DNA of 47,847 nucleotides. Origin: Desulfofustis glycolicus DSM 9705 (GTDB lineage: Bacteria > Desulfobacterota > Desulfobulbia > Desulfobulbales > Desulfocapsaceae). The notes under the pieces were generated by a model, which saw nothing but the letters and a program-made list of their open reading frames with translations, had not been told where the DNA came from and did no database searches. Of this stretch, positions 7,344-16,654 are shown piece by piece; position 1 is the first letter of the stretch; the number at the start of each line of letters is the position of its first letter. The translations under genes and the position numbers were made by a program. The DNA is taken from contig NZ_FQXS01000032.1 in the NCBI RefSeq assembly GCF_900130015.1, forward strand, positions 1 to 47,847. The letters are read 5' to 3'.

Positions 7344-10300
7344 TCACCCTGCTTCGCAGCGCCGACACCCCGGACCAACGATCCTGCTTCTCCCACCCGT
7401 CCGGGGAATAACCTCGATCCGGGCGGCAATCCGCTCCTTGAGCGCCGGGACGTGCGAGATCACACCGATCAGCTTGCCGTCCTGCTGTAGACTCGCCAGT
7501 GTTTCCAACGCCATATCCAACACCTCATCGTCCAGCGTGCCAAATCCTTCATCAAGAAAGAGCGAGTCGACCCGCACCTTGTCGCTGGCCATTTGTGACA
7601 GGCCGAGCGCCAGTGCCAGGCTGACGAGAAAGCTCTCGCCACCGGAGAGATTCTTGGTCGAGCGAATCTCGCCGGCCTGATAGTTGTCGATAACGCTCAA
7701 CTCCAATGGATGCGTACGGTCTCGGATCAGCAGGTAACGATCGGACATCTTCTGCAACTGGCGATTAGCGTGGCCGACCATCAATTCAAAGGTCAACCCC
7801 TGGGCGAAATTTCTATATTTTTTGCCGTCGGCCGAACCAATCAGCCCATGCAGCCGGTCCCAGCGCTCCCATTCACGCTGCCGGGCTGCAGCGAGCAGAA
7901 GTCGTTGACGCTGGGTTTCTTTCAATCGCGCATCCTCTGCCAGTTGTTGACGAATACCGCCGATCTCTTGCTGAATCGCTTTCTGGGCGGCAACCAGTTC
8001 AGCCTGACGCCGGCCAATCTCTTCCCGGGGCTGATCGCTGAGCTGCTTGCTTCGCTCTTTCTCCAGTTGTTCCAGAGTATCGCGTTCTTTGGCCATGAGT
8101 CTGGTTTTTTCGTCGGCAAGCGCTTGTGCCTGCCGCGACAGGGCCGCTCGTTGATCTTCGGGCAGACAATTCTCGTTGAAACCGCGCTCATCCGCAAAAC
8201 CTGCCGCTATCAGCCGATCCCGAAACGCAGCTTCCTGCTGAGACAATCGGCTCTCTCTCTGTGCCAGCGAGCCGGCCAATGATTCGAGGCGGGCTTGCAG
8301 CCGGCCGAGTTCCCGGTCGGCCTCATGCTGTTGCTGCCGGGCCGATACCAGCTCTTGATCGGCGGCCTCGAGACCATCGGTCAACCGTTTCTCCTCCTGC
8401 TCCGGAGATTTATCGCCGAAGAGCTCCTGCCGCTTCCGGCACAGGGTATCACGATCTGTTTCGAGAAGCTCGAGCCGTCGGTTCAGCGTTTGCCACTCCC
8501 GGGCGGCGGCCTCGATCAGTTCGGCGCGGTGCCGGTTTTGCATATCCAGGGCGGCGAGTTCCTGTCCCCGTTGCCGTTGCTCCTGCAGCCGAGCTAGCCA
8601 GCGATCCCGTCGTTCGGTCAGCTCGACCTGCACCTGCTCTGCCGAATCAATGGAGACAGTCTCGATGCCAAACAGCCGGACATCGGCTCGCAATGAGTCA
8701 AGGAGCCGTTGCAGCTGCCGCTCCAACGCCCCGATCTCGGCAGTAAGGTACTCCAGCTGGCGGCGCGCCGTGTCACTCTGATGAACGGCCGCCTGATAAT
8801 CAGTCTCACCCGCCGTCACCGCTTCCCTGGCTTGGTCTAAAGCGTCACGCCGGGCGCCACAGGCTTTCTCTATGCCATCGGCCTGTTTGACAAGCACACT
8901 CACCTGTTGCACTGCCGCAGCGTTGGCGGCGCGGAGTTGCTTGATGGTCGCGGTCAGATCGTCAGCAGCAGCGTCCAGTTCGACAGCCGCGCCGATTTCA
9001 TTGATCAGCGCTTCAGCTTCCTTGATTGATTTTTCATGTTCCCGAACGTCGACGGCAAGCTGTTCAAGGTCCTTGCCGACCCGCGCTTGCTCGATCTGGA
9101 CGCGGGAACGCGCATCGAGTGCCGCTTTGTATTCACTCCTGAGCGCCTCTCGTTTTTCGCGGACTTCATCAGCAGCGGGGGGCTCGCCTTTGGCAAACGG
9201 ATGCTCCCTGGCACCGCAGAGCGGGCAGGGCTCTCCGTCCTTCAATAGTGGTCGCGCATCGGCAAAATTCTCAATGCGTTTGAGCAGGGACAACCGGTCG
9301 TCCAATTGGCGAACCTGCTCCTCCAGGTCCGCCTCTTTGCCGGTCCACTGTTGCAATTGCTCCGCCAGAGCCGCCTGCTCCGCCTTCAGGGCCTGTTGCC
9401 GCTGCGCCGAATGCTCGACCGCCTGCCGGTGCACCGTCAAGGATGAGACCGCATCCTCAAGTCTGACCAGCACATTTTTTTGTTCCATCAGGCACGTCAG
9501 CTCGTCACGCCAGCCGCTCACGTCCCGACCGGCCAACAAGTCGGTGAGTTCCGTCCGTTTGTCGGCCAACGCCTGCTGTCTGACGTCCCGCTCCCGGCGC
9601 GTCGCCGCCAGAGTCTCGGCTTGTGCCTGTCGACGCTCGATAGCGGCATGCAGTGCCTGCTCCGCCTGCTCCGCCTCTTTGCCCGTGTCGATCTGCTGTC
9701 GCTGAAGCGTTCGCAGCGTCTCAAACCGTCCGCGAATCTCGCTCAGGCTCTCTACGAGACCTTCATCCACCTTGTTTTCTTCGAGGTACCGTTGCACCTC
9801 GGCGAGAAGGCGCTGCGTCGTCTCCTGTCGCGCCGCTCCCTGCTGCTGCTGTTGTCGTAGCGCCGCCACGGTTTGCTCCTTCTCCGCTACGGCCTCAACA
9901 GCCGTTTGCAACGCTGTCTCCTTCTCCCTGATGGTCAGGTCCAGTTCTCGAGTGGTGCGGATAACCGGCAGCTCCTGTTGCTGCTCCGCTTTGCGCGCTT
10001 CGCACCGTTTACCGGCCGCACTCGCAGCCGCGGTTGTCAACTGGGCGGCCGAGAGGTGCGACGGCAGCGTCTCCCGGCACATCTGCCACTCGTTACGGTC
10101 CGCCTCCTGGGCGCCGCGCAGCGACACCAGGGTGGCATACTCTCCCGTCAACTCGAGGGCCGCAACGGCACGGTGAAGCCGCTCCTGCTCGGGGGCGAAG
10201 GAGTCGATCCTCTGCTGCAGGTCCTCTTTCTGCTGCCGGATGACGGTGCCGGCATGGACCAATCGTTCGATCTCATCGAGCCAGTTGAGCGTCCGGGTTG

Positions 10301-11024
10301 CCTCCGCCAACTGGTCACTCAATGCCGTATCCTGCCCGACTTTCTGCTCCAGGCCTGCAACCAGCTGCTGCTCCTGCTCTTTGCTGAGAAGGTTCATCCC
10401 GGCCAGTTCCGCCTGCACGGTATCGAGCTTTTTCCGTTCGTCCTGCCGCCGCTCATGGACCCGAATGGAGATACGGCTGTAAATCTCGCTGCCGGTAATT
10501 TGCTCGAGAATCGGCGCCCGCTCGTCCGGAGCCGCCTGCAGAAAAGCGGCAAATCCGCCCTGGGCCAGCATCATGGATCGAGTGAAGCGATCGAAATCCA
10601 TGCCGGTTGCCGTTTCGATCTGTTCAGCAACCCCGCGCATCTTCGTCTCGAAAATGGCGCCCGAATCGGCATCGGCGATTTCGTGGCGGGGTGCCTGCAA
10701 TTCTCCGTCAGGCCGCCGGCGGGCCCGGTGCTGGCTCCAGTGACAACGATAACGACCGGCCTGGGTGGCAAACGTTACCTCGGCAAAGCACTCGCCGGTC
10801 TGGCGGGACATGATTTCATTACCGCTCTTGGTCACTCTGGTGAGACGCGGGGTCCGCCCGTACAAGGCCAGACAGATGGCATCGAGAATAGTCGTCTTGC
10901 CGGAACCGGTCGGGCCGACAATGGCAAAGATCCCATCGGCGGTGAAAGACGGGTCGCTCAGATCGATCTCCCATTGCCCGGCCAGGGAGTTGAGGTTCTT
11001 GAATCGAACGTGAAGAATTCGCAT
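7344..11024 (-). CDS. sbcC: SbcC exonuclease subunit (SMC-like ATPase)
   Basis: The product has 1226 residues, somewhat longer than E. coli SbcC (1048). It has the N-terminal Walker A GPTGSGKTT at about residue 37, two long coiled-coil arms, the zinc-hook CPLC near residue 600, and at the C-terminus the ABC signature LSGGES and Walker B SLFLDEGFGTLD. With SbcD it forms the Mre11-Rad50-type nuclease that opens hairpins and blocked DNA ends. The ATG at 11024 overlaps the sbcD stop (TGATG) and follows GGGAG by five bases; a GTG three bases earlier is an alternative start. The coupling ensures paired synthesis with SbcD. Confidence 0.95.
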   Translation of the reverse strand: MRILHVRFKNLNSLAGQWEIDLSDPSFTADGIFAIVGPTGSGKTTILDAICLALYGRTPRLTRVTKSGNEIMSRQTGECFAEVTFATQAGRYRCHWSQHRARRRPDGELQAPRHEIADADSGAIFETKMRGVAEQIETATGMDFDRFTRSMMLAQGGFAAFLQAAPDERAPILEQITGSEIYSRISIRVHERRQDERKKLDTVQAELAGMNLLSKEQEQQLVAGLEQKVGQDTALSDQLAEATRTLNWLDEIERLVHAGTVIRQQKEDLQQRIDSFAPEQERLHRAVAALELTGEYATLVSLRGAQEADRNEWQMCRETLPSHLSAAQLTTAAASAAGKRCEARKAEQQQELPVIRTTRELDLTIREKETALQTAVEAVAEKEQTVAALRQQQQQGAARQETTQRLLAEVQRYLEENKVDEGLVESLSEIRGRFETLRTLQRQQIDTGKEAEQAEQALHAAIERRQAQAETLAATRRERDVRQQALADKRTELTDLLAGRDVSGWRDELTCLMEQKNVLVRLEDAVSSLTVHRQAVEHSAQRQQALKAEQAALAEQLQQWTGKEADLEEQVRQLDDRLSLLKRIENFADARPLLKDGEPCPLCGAREHPFAKGEPPAADEVREKREALRSEYKAALDARSRVQIEQARVGKDLEQLAVDVREHEKSIKEAEALINEIGAAVELDAAADDLTATIKQLRAANAAAVQQVSVLVKQADGIEKACGARRDALDQAREAVTAGETDYQAAVHQSDTARRQLEYLTAEIGALERQLQRLLDSLRADVRLFGIETVSIDSAEQVQVELTERRDRWLARLQEQRQRGQELAALDMQNRHRAELIEAAAREWQTLNRRLELLETDRDTLCRKRQELFGDKSPEQEEKRLTDGLEAADQELVSARQQQHEADRELGRLQARLESLAGSLAQRESRLSQQEAAFRDRLIAAGFADERGFNENCLPEDQRAALSRQAQALADEKTRLMAKERDTLEQLEKERSKQLSDQPREEIGRRQAELVAAQKAIQQEIGGIRQQLAEDARLKETQRQRLLLAAARQREWERWDRLHGLIGSADGKKYRNFAQGLTFELMVGHANRQLQKMSDRYLLIRDRTHPLELSVIDNYQAGEIRSTKNLSGGESFLVSLALALGLSQMASDKVRVDSLFLDEGFGTLDDEVLDMALETLASLQQDGKLIGVISHVPALKERIAARIEVIPRTGGRSRIVGPGCRRCEAG

Positions 11025-12292
11025 CACATCTCCCGCTCGTCCCTCTCGGAGTCATCCTCGAGCAGGGAAATCACCGCCTCCCGGTAAGCGTGCCGTAACG
11101 ATTCCCACTGCTCCCCAGGCACCTCGTTGATTTCAAGACAGCGAGTGAATACCTGGTGGACATCGAGGTCATCAAGTCTCTCTTCGCTGGTGTTCTGTTC
11201 CAGAACCCTGGTGAAGAGGCGGCTGTTCTTGATGCGGAGAATTTCCAGATCGGTTCCGGCCACCATCTCGTCCAACCGCTCGCGCAGACCGCCGATAAGC
11301 TCTTCCCCGTCATAGACCACCTCCAGCCAGGCTTGCGTCCCGGCCGCCGCCAGTTCTTCTATGGTACCGGCAATGGTCTGCCAGCCCCCGGTCACACGCT
11401 CAAGGCGCTGGAAACCCGGTATCGCTATCGTACTGATCAGCGGCGGTTGCAGGGATTCGGCCGGAGTGAAGCGGACCAGGCAGACGCTCTTGTTCTGTCG
11501 CGCTTCGCCAAAGCCCATGGGTAGCGGCGAACCGCTGTAGCGCCGCGCTTGACAGCCGCCCACCAGCTGCGGAATATGCAGATGCCCAAGAGCCAGATAA
11601 TCGAGAACCTCCGGAAAGATCCCGGCCGGGACATGGGCCAGCGAACCGACGTACAGCTCGCGCACGCCGTCTCCATCGATGGTCTGTCCGCCGGCCGTAA
11701 ACAGGTGGCCCATGCCGATGATGGGAATGGGCAGCCCGAGATCCGCCCGGATCGTTTCGGCACGATCGACGACCACTCGATAGTGCTCCCGGATCCCTTC
11801 GACCAACTTCCGTTCCTTGTCGGCAACGCTCTCTCCGGCCTCAACGCTACGGATCATCCGATCACGCAAATAGGGAACGGCACAGACAATAGCCTCCGGC
11901 ACCCCTTCTTCGGTCGCCAGTACAAGCACTTCCTCTTCCAGACGATCGCCGACCGTGCCAACGACATGGATATTGAGCGCCCGAAGCAACTCCCTGGGAG
12001 CTGTCAGAAATGACGGCGAATCATGGTTGCCGGCGATGACCACCACGTGCCGGCAGACAGAGTCCGCCACGCGGCAGAGAAACCGGTAATACAATTGCTG
12101 CGCCCGGTTACCCGGCGCACTGGTATCGAAGACATCGCCGGCGACGAGCAGGACATCGACTCCTTCCCGCTCGATGGTTGCGGCGAGCCAGTCGAGAAAG
12201 GCCTCGAACTCGGCGAACCGGCTGCGTCCATACAGGGTCCGCCCGATATGCCAATCCGAGGTATGAAGTATTGTCAACCGGTGCCTGTCCAT
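11024..12292 (-). CDS. sbcD: SbcD nuclease subunit (Mre11-like metallophosphoesterase)
   Basis: The 422-residue protein begins MDRHRLTILHTSDWHIGRTL and shows the metallophosphoesterase motifs in order: D-W-H, G-D-V-F-D, G-N-H-D and a late G-H-L-H. These residues bind the two metal ions of the Mre11-type nuclease. A C-terminal SbcD capping region follows. The start at 12292 is chosen because homology begins there and GGAGG precedes it closely; a longer frame would add 22 unrelated residues. It is first in a two-gene operon with sbcC. Confidence 0.94.
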   Translation of the reverse strand: MDRHRLTILHTSDWHIGRTLYGRSRFAEFEAFLDWLAATIEREGVDVLLVAGDVFDTSAPGNRAQQLYYRFLCRVADSVCRHVVVIAGNHDSPSFLTAPRELLRALNIHVVGTVGDRLEEEVLVLATEEGVPEAIVCAVPYLRDRMIRSVEAGESVADKERKLVEGIREHYRVVVDRAETIRADLGLPIPIIGMGHLFTAGGQTIDGDGVRELYVGSLAHVPAGIFPEVLDYLALGHLHIPQLVGGCQARRYSGSPLPMGFGEARQNKSVCLVRFTPAESLQPPLISTIAIPGFQRLERVTGGWQTIAGTIEELAAAGTQAWLEVVYDGEELIGGLRERLDEMVAGTDLEILRIKNSRLFTRVLEQNTSEERLDDLDVHQVFTRCLEINEVPGEQWESLRHAYREAVISLLEDDSERDEREM

Positions 12293-12553
12293 CACCCTCC
12301 ACCGTTTCCGTAGCCGCCCACTACCGGCATGTTCCTCCACTGTTACTGTCTCGCCCACCGTTCGTCAAGCGACGACCGTTCTTCAAACGGCAGCGACAAG
12401 CAAGGTGGTGTGCACAAAATAACTATCTCTTTTCCCTCGACAATAGGGTAGAGTATGCAGCGCTTCCCACCTGCCGAACCGGTGGGCCGCCCGCTTCTTC
12501 AGTCTCTGGCGTTGTTGCCGTTTCCGGCCAGCAAGACCGAACAATGACGCTTT

Positions 12554-13063
12554 ATGGAGACTGTTATGCCGTGGCTTCCCTGGCGACAAAGACGGGTACC
12601 CCCTGCCCCTGCCGGCCCGGAAACGGCAACCGGTTTGCCGCTCACAGCCCACTCACCGACAGCACTTCCCGAAATCACCCTCGCTCCGATAACAGCAACA
12701 GCCTCGGACGGTCTCCGCACCACGCCGGTGTGCAGCCCGTGCCAACGGTGCGGCGCCTGCTGTGCCTTCTATCTCGTTTCTTTTCCCGGTAACGAAGCAA
12801 CCAACAGCACCGGCAACAACGAACTGTTCGACCTCTCTCTGCCCCACGGCGAGACGAGCCGTTTCATGAAAGGAACGAAGGCCAGGCACCCTCGATGCCT
12901 GGCCCTGCTGGGAACAGTCGGCGGCCATGTCACGTGCCGAATATACCAACACCGGCCATCGACCTGTCGCACGTTCCGGCGCTCCTGGGAAAACGATACC
13001 GGCAACACCCTGTGCGACCGGGCTCGCGGTGTTTTCGGCCTGGAGCCGTTCTCCCAGTATTAA
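12554..13063 (+). CDS. YkgJ-family cysteine-cluster protein
   Basis: The 169-residue protein has a proline/alanine-rich N-terminus (about residues 1-58) and then the family pattern CxxCGxCC (C-Q-R-C-G-A-C-C), a downstream C-R-I-Y-x-x-R-P-x-x-C-R and a final cysteine. YkgJ/UPF0153 proteins are thought to bind zinc or iron-sulfur through this cluster; the biochemical role is not established. The gene stands alone between divergent sbcDC and a convergent gene. The N-terminal 50 residues are unusual, and translation could begin inside them. Confidence 0.82.
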   Translation: METVMPWLPWRQRRVPPAPAGPETATGLPLTAHSPTALPEITLAPITATASDGLRTTPVCSPCQRCGACCAFYLVSFPGNEATNSTGNNELFDLSLPHGETSRFMKGTKARHPRCLALLGTVGGHVTCRIYQHRPSTCRTFRRSWENDTGNTLCDRARGVFGLEPFSQY

Positions 13064-13204
13064 CCTCCCATGCCATGACCGGCGAACGAGCCGGCCGCAG
13101 AAAAGATCACCGCGCGCCGGCACACCGCTCCGTCGCGGCTTCGACCTGCCCACCATGCGCGCAACCGCTGGCCGCCGTCCCGGCCCGCCGTCACTCTCGA
13201 TACG

Positions 13205-13894
13205 CTATCGGCCGGTTCGCTCCGCTTCCGCTTCGGCATGGAAATCACCTGAAATTCCGGAAAGATTGGCAAACATGGCAGGATAGTGGTGGCGATAGGC
13301 GGCAAAGATTTCCTCAAATGGCAGATCACCATAACTGCCATGATCCGCGATATACTGCATGTGCCGCCGGCCCTCCTGGTTGTATTCATGGAATACAGCA
13401 TCGTGTTCACCGTCAAATTCCAGTGGCTTGACCTGAAACCGCCGGCACAATGAAAGGTTGAAGGCCGGCGTCGCCTTTACCCACCGCCCTTCCAGAAAGA
13501 ACTCGGTGTAGCCGTGATAGAAAAACAAATCGGTACCCATCGCCTCGCGAAGCCGGGATGTGGACAGATGGTTGCGGACATCGGCAAAACCCAGCCTGCT
13601 CGGAATACGCTGTTGTCTACCGACGGCGGCAAGGACCACGGCCTTGGCGACGCAATAGCCTGATCCCTTGCCGATTACCGTGCTCGCACGTAATGCCTCC
13701 GGCGAATAGCGAATGTCATAAGGATCATAACGAATCTCGTCGCGCACCGCGTAGTAGAGCCGGATCGCCTTTTCCTTCAGGCTGTCGCCGCCCTGCCACC
13801 TGCAGACCCGTTCGGCAAAAGACCGAACTTCAGCTTTATCGAAATCGATAAAGGAAGTGGCTTGGAGATACTGGTCAACATCATCTTGTGCCAT
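13205..13894 (-). CDS. transglutaminase-like superfamily protein
   Basis: The 229-residue protein matches the transglutaminase-like cysteine-peptidase fold. The catalytic cysteine is C81 in GKGSGYCVAKAVVLAA, and the histidine is H127 in FFYHGYTEFFLEGRW. The third position, usually aspartate in a W-x-x-x-D-P context, reads KATPAFN here, so the triad may use another residue or be incomplete. Members of this fold cleave or cross-link peptide bonds. The start overlaps the 3' end of the VF530-type gene by 14 bases, which suggests translational coupling. Confidence 0.8.
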   Translation of the reverse strand: MAQDDVDQYLQATSFIDFDKAEVRSFAERVCRWQGGDSLKEKAIRLYYAVRDEIRYDPYDIRYSPEALRASTVIGKGSGYCVAKAVVLAAVGRQQRIPSRLGFADVRNHLSTSRLREAMGTDLFFYHGYTEFFLEGRWVKATPAFNLSLCRRFQVKPLEFDGEHDAVFHEYNQEGRRHMQYIADHGSYGDLPFEEIFAAYRHHYPAMFANLSGISGDFHAEAEAERTGR

Positions 13895-14147
13895 TATAAT
13901 TCCTGTTCTTTTTGCTTGCCGGCCGTTTCGCGCCGATCAACTTGAGATATAAACGTTCAACCTTCGTTCTCGCCCACGGCGTTCGCCGAAGAAACCTGAG
14001 GCTTGAAGAAATCGACGGATTTTCGCGGAAGCAGCGGATATGCACTTTTGCAGCCAGACCCTCCCAGCCGAAAGCGGCTTGAAGGTCAGTCACCATTTGC
14101 TCAAGCGTTATGCCATGCAGCGGATCCTTGCTCGTCGTTTCTCCCAT
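13881..14147 (-). CDS. VF530-family (DUF2132) small DNA-binding-like protein
   Basis: The 88-residue protein contains the family's hallmark SKDPLHGITLEQMVTDL, followed by F-G-W-E-G-L, I-R-C-F-x-x-N-P-S-I-x-S-S-L-x-F-L-R-x-T-P-W-A-R and a basic tail. VF530 proteins have a compact helical fold proposed to bind DNA; the cellular role is unknown. The basic C-terminal tail beyond about residue 70 is longer than in typical members. It overlaps the transglutaminase-like gene downstream. Confidence 0.87.
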   Translation of the reverse strand: MGETTSKDPLHGITLEQMVTDLQAAFGWEGLAAKVHIRCFRENPSISSSLRFLRRTPWARTKVERLYLKLIGAKRPASKKNRNYNGTR

Positions 14148-14229
14148 TGCGTCTTCCCGGTATTACGTTTTTTTGTGCGGCAGCAACGATGCCGCCACCT
14201 CGTCGAACAGCTGCCGCACCCGGCCGGCT

Positions 14230-14847
14230 CTACCGGGGTGCCGTTCTGATATGTTCAACGACCAATCGGCTCAATTCGGCCAGAATCCGGCTCATGGCCG
14301 CCGTTATCGCCGGATAGTCGCCGGTTTCAAGCGGCTCGATCAGCGCCAGACCACCGGAGGCGAACGGATTGTTGTCATCTCCTGCAAACAGCAGCCAGAC
14401 GCCGTTGAAGACCACCTCCTGTGCCGAGGTCGCTTCGAACCGGCTAACGATCAACTGCAACCGCAGATCGTTGCCGACCGGTTCCAGCCATGGCACGACG
14501 AGATACTGCTCGGCCGACAACAAGTGCCCGACGTTTTCCACCAGCACCCGGCTCACCTCGTCCCCAAGTGAACCGCCCCAGCGGTTCATTTCCGAACGAA
14601 CCAATGTGTTGCCCCCGCTCCGGACGGTAATGGCCGGATGGTCCAGATATTTGGCCATCGAAATCGGGCCGATGCCGACAACCGTTCGGGCCTGGACGAT
14701 GTCGCTGGCCGACCGAGTATCGCCGGTGGCCAGAGAAGACAGGGCGTAGAAGCGGGTCGATGGCGGACTGCCGCAACCTGCCAGCACGACCACCACGAGT
14801 ATCAGGGCGATAACTCCGGGTAACTCGTTTCTGTTGTTCCTGTTCAT
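14230..14847 (-). CDS. ABC-transport auxiliary lipoprotein (PqiC/DUF330-like)
   Basis: The 205-residue product has a lipoprotein signal with lipobox LAGC (C25) and the start of the family domain S-T-R-F-Y-A-L-S. An I-G-P-I-S-M-A-K-Y-L-D-H-P-A-I segment follows, typical of DUF330/PqiC-type lipoproteins. These proteins accompany MCE transporters and are thought to sit at the outer membrane to receive or hand over phospholipid. The ATG overlaps the end of the MCE gene by four bases (ATGA). It takes the position that mlaC or mlaA occupies in other Mla operons. Confidence 0.87.
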   Translation of the reverse strand: MNRNNRNELPGVIALILVVVVLAGCGSPPSTRFYALSSLATGDTRSASDIVQARTVVGIGPISMAKYLDHPAITVRSGGNTLVRSEMNRWGGSLGDEVSRVLVENVGHLLSAEQYLVVPWLEPVGNDLRLQLIVSRFEATSAQEVVFNGVWLLFAGDDNNPFASGGLALIEPLETGDYPAITAAMSRILAELSRLVVEHIRTAPR

Positions 14848-15839
14848 TGTTCCCCCTGATCGTCTTTTCCCCAGAACAGCGCTTCCGGGTGACGGCCCAG
14901 ATACTCAACCAGGATGGCGAGGGATTGGGACGTCTCCGCCAGATTATTGAGGGCGCGCCGCAGTTCGTATTTGGAACGCTCGTCCGACGCCGTGCTGCGG
15001 ACGGCGGCCAGCGTCTCGTCAAAGCGCCGCAGGGAAAGCCGCGCCTCGGCCAACAGCTGCTGGAAGCTGTCCGCCATCTCGGCCGGCACCCCTTCTTCAA
15101 AGGTAAGCATCCGATCACCACGCTCGATAACCGCAGTAGCCGCAGCAAGCACGGACCGTGCATCTGCCGACAGCAGGCCGACCTCGTCATCAATCGTCTT
15201 CAGCAGAGTCCGGGCCTCTGTTGCCGCCTGACTCATCACGTGCGGCAGCTCTTGCATCTCGGTGGAGTTGACGAGTTGTTCCAGACCGCCCACCAAGTCG
15301 TTGACCCGTTTGATCAGCTGCTGGATCGGCAGATCTTCGATCTTCTGCGCAATCTCTTCAACGGTGGACGGAATCGTCGGGATCTGCGGGTAGTCGGTTA
15401 CGTTGGCAACCAGACGCGATGGGCGCTCCGGCCGGAAATCGATATCGATCATCAACTGACCGGTGACCAGGCTTTGGGTCTGCAATTGAGCCCGCAGTCC
15501 TTTATCCAGCAGATCTCTCTCATAATCGATCGCCTCCGGATCACCCTTCGATATCTGAAACCGTCCCAAATCAACCTCGGCAATCACCGGTACGGTGAAT
15601 CTCATCTCCTGCAGATTTCCCTGCAGGATGATATCGGTCACCGAACCGATCTTGACCCCGCGAAAGACGACCGGCGCCCCAACGGACAGCCCTTTCACGG
15701 AGCCGTCGAAATACATGACGTACTTGACGGTCGGGCGAAACAGCTTACCGGAGCCGAACAGAACCACGCCGGCCAGCGCCAATCCGATCGCACCGAGCAC
15801 GAACAGGCCGATCATTGCTGTGCTCGCTTTTTTGCTCAT
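14844..15839 (-). CDS. mlaD: MlaD-like MCE-domain lipid-binding protein
   Basis: The 331-residue protein has one N-terminal membrane anchor (about residues 9-30), then the MCE domain (about 35-115) with F-D-G-S-V-K-G-L-S-V-G-A-P-V-x-F-R-G-V-x-I-G-x-V. A long helical C-terminal region follows, more like the extended MCE proteins than the short E. coli MlaD (183 residues). It should form the periplasmic hexameric ring on the MlaFE core. Its start overlaps the mlaF stop by one base. Confidence 0.92.
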   Translation of the reverse strand: MSKKASTAMIGLFVLGAIGLALAGVVLFGSGKLFRPTVKYVMYFDGSVKGLSVGAPVVFRGVKIGSVTDIILQGNLQEMRFTVPVIAEVDLGRFQISKGDPEAIDYERDLLDKGLRAQLQTQSLVTGQLMIDIDFRPERPSRLVANVTDYPQIPTIPSTVEEIAQKIEDLPIQQLIKRVNDLVGGLEQLVNSTEMQELPHVMSQAATEARTLLKTIDDEVGLLSADARSVLAAATAVIERGDRMLTFEEGVPAEMADSFQQLLAEARLSLRRFDETLAAVRSTASDERSKYELRRALNNLAETSQSLAILVEYLGRHPEALFWGKDDQGEQ

Positions 15840-16651
15840 CAGCCATCACCTCGCTGTAGCGTTGCCCCACCGGTCGGACGATCGCTCTCGCCCCGGGTGA
15901 GAAATCGTCGCACCACGGTCACCTCCGACTCATCGCGCAACCGCTGCGGATCTCCGGAAGCGAGCATGGTCCCGGCTTCACCATCGAGAAAGACCGAGTT
16001 GTTGCCGATGGCGAAGATACTGGCCAGCTCATGAGTTACCGCGACCACCGTCGATCCGAGGCTGTCCCGCAGCTCGAGGATCAGATCGTCGAGTTGCCGG
16101 GAGGTGATCGGATCAAGCCCGGCCGACGGCTCGTCGAAAAAGAGGATGTCGGGATCCAGGGCCATGGCCCGGGCCAGGCCGGCCCGCTTTTTCATGCCGC
16201 CACTGATCTCGCTTGGATAAAATCCTTCAAAACCGGCCAGACCGACAAGGGCCAGCTTGAAAGACACCAGGTCGGCAATCTCGCCGGCAGCCAGATCGGT
16301 ATACTGCTCGAGCGGCAGCGCCATGTTCTCGGCCAGGGTCATGGAACTCCACAGGGCGCCGCTCTGATAGAGAACCCCGAATCGACGCATGATTCGCTGG
16401 CGCTCGTCGGCAGTCAGTACCCAGAAGTCCTCCCCGTCATAAGCGACCCGTCCCGCCGCCGGCCGATGAAGGCCGACGAGATGGCGCAGCAGCGTGCTCT
16501 TGCCGCAACCGCTGCCGCCCATGATAATGAAGATATCCCCCCGGTTCACGTTAAACGTCACGTCGCGCTGGATGATCCGCTCACCATAGGCCATGGTCAA
16601 TCCGGTCACCTCGATGAGTGGCGAACCCATTGGCCGGGTGGTACCGGACAT
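15839..16651 (-). CDS. mlaF: MlaF-like ABC transporter ATPase
   Basis: The 270-residue ATPase has Walker A GGSGCGKST, the Q-loop, signature SGGMKKR (the MlaF variant of LSGGQ), Walker B ILFFDEPSAGLDP and the switch histidine in VAVTHEL. SGGMxKR is diagnostic for the MlaF/Mce-associated subgroup. It powers phospholipid movement between inner and outer membranes with MlaE and MlaD. The start lies three bases after the permease stop with GGGGA upstream. Confidence 0.94.
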   Translation of the reverse strand: MSGTTRPMGSPLIEVTGLTMAYGERIIQRDVTFNVNRGDIFIIMGGSGCGKSTLLRHLVGLHRPAAGRVAYDGEDFWVLTADERQRIMRRFGVLYQSGALWSSMTLAENMALPLEQYTDLAAGEIADLVSFKLALVGLAGFEGFYPSEISGGMKKRAGLARAMALDPDILFFDEPSAGLDPITSRQLDDLILELRDSLGSTVVAVTHELASIFAIGNNSVFLDGEAGTMLASGDPQRLRDESEVTVVRRFLTRGESDRPTGGATLQRGDG

Positions 16652-16654
16652 GAT

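Noticed and set aside
7438-11087. Many long plus-strand frames opposite sbcC
   Set aside because: They are antisense shadows of a GC-rich coiled-coil gene and show no family motifs.
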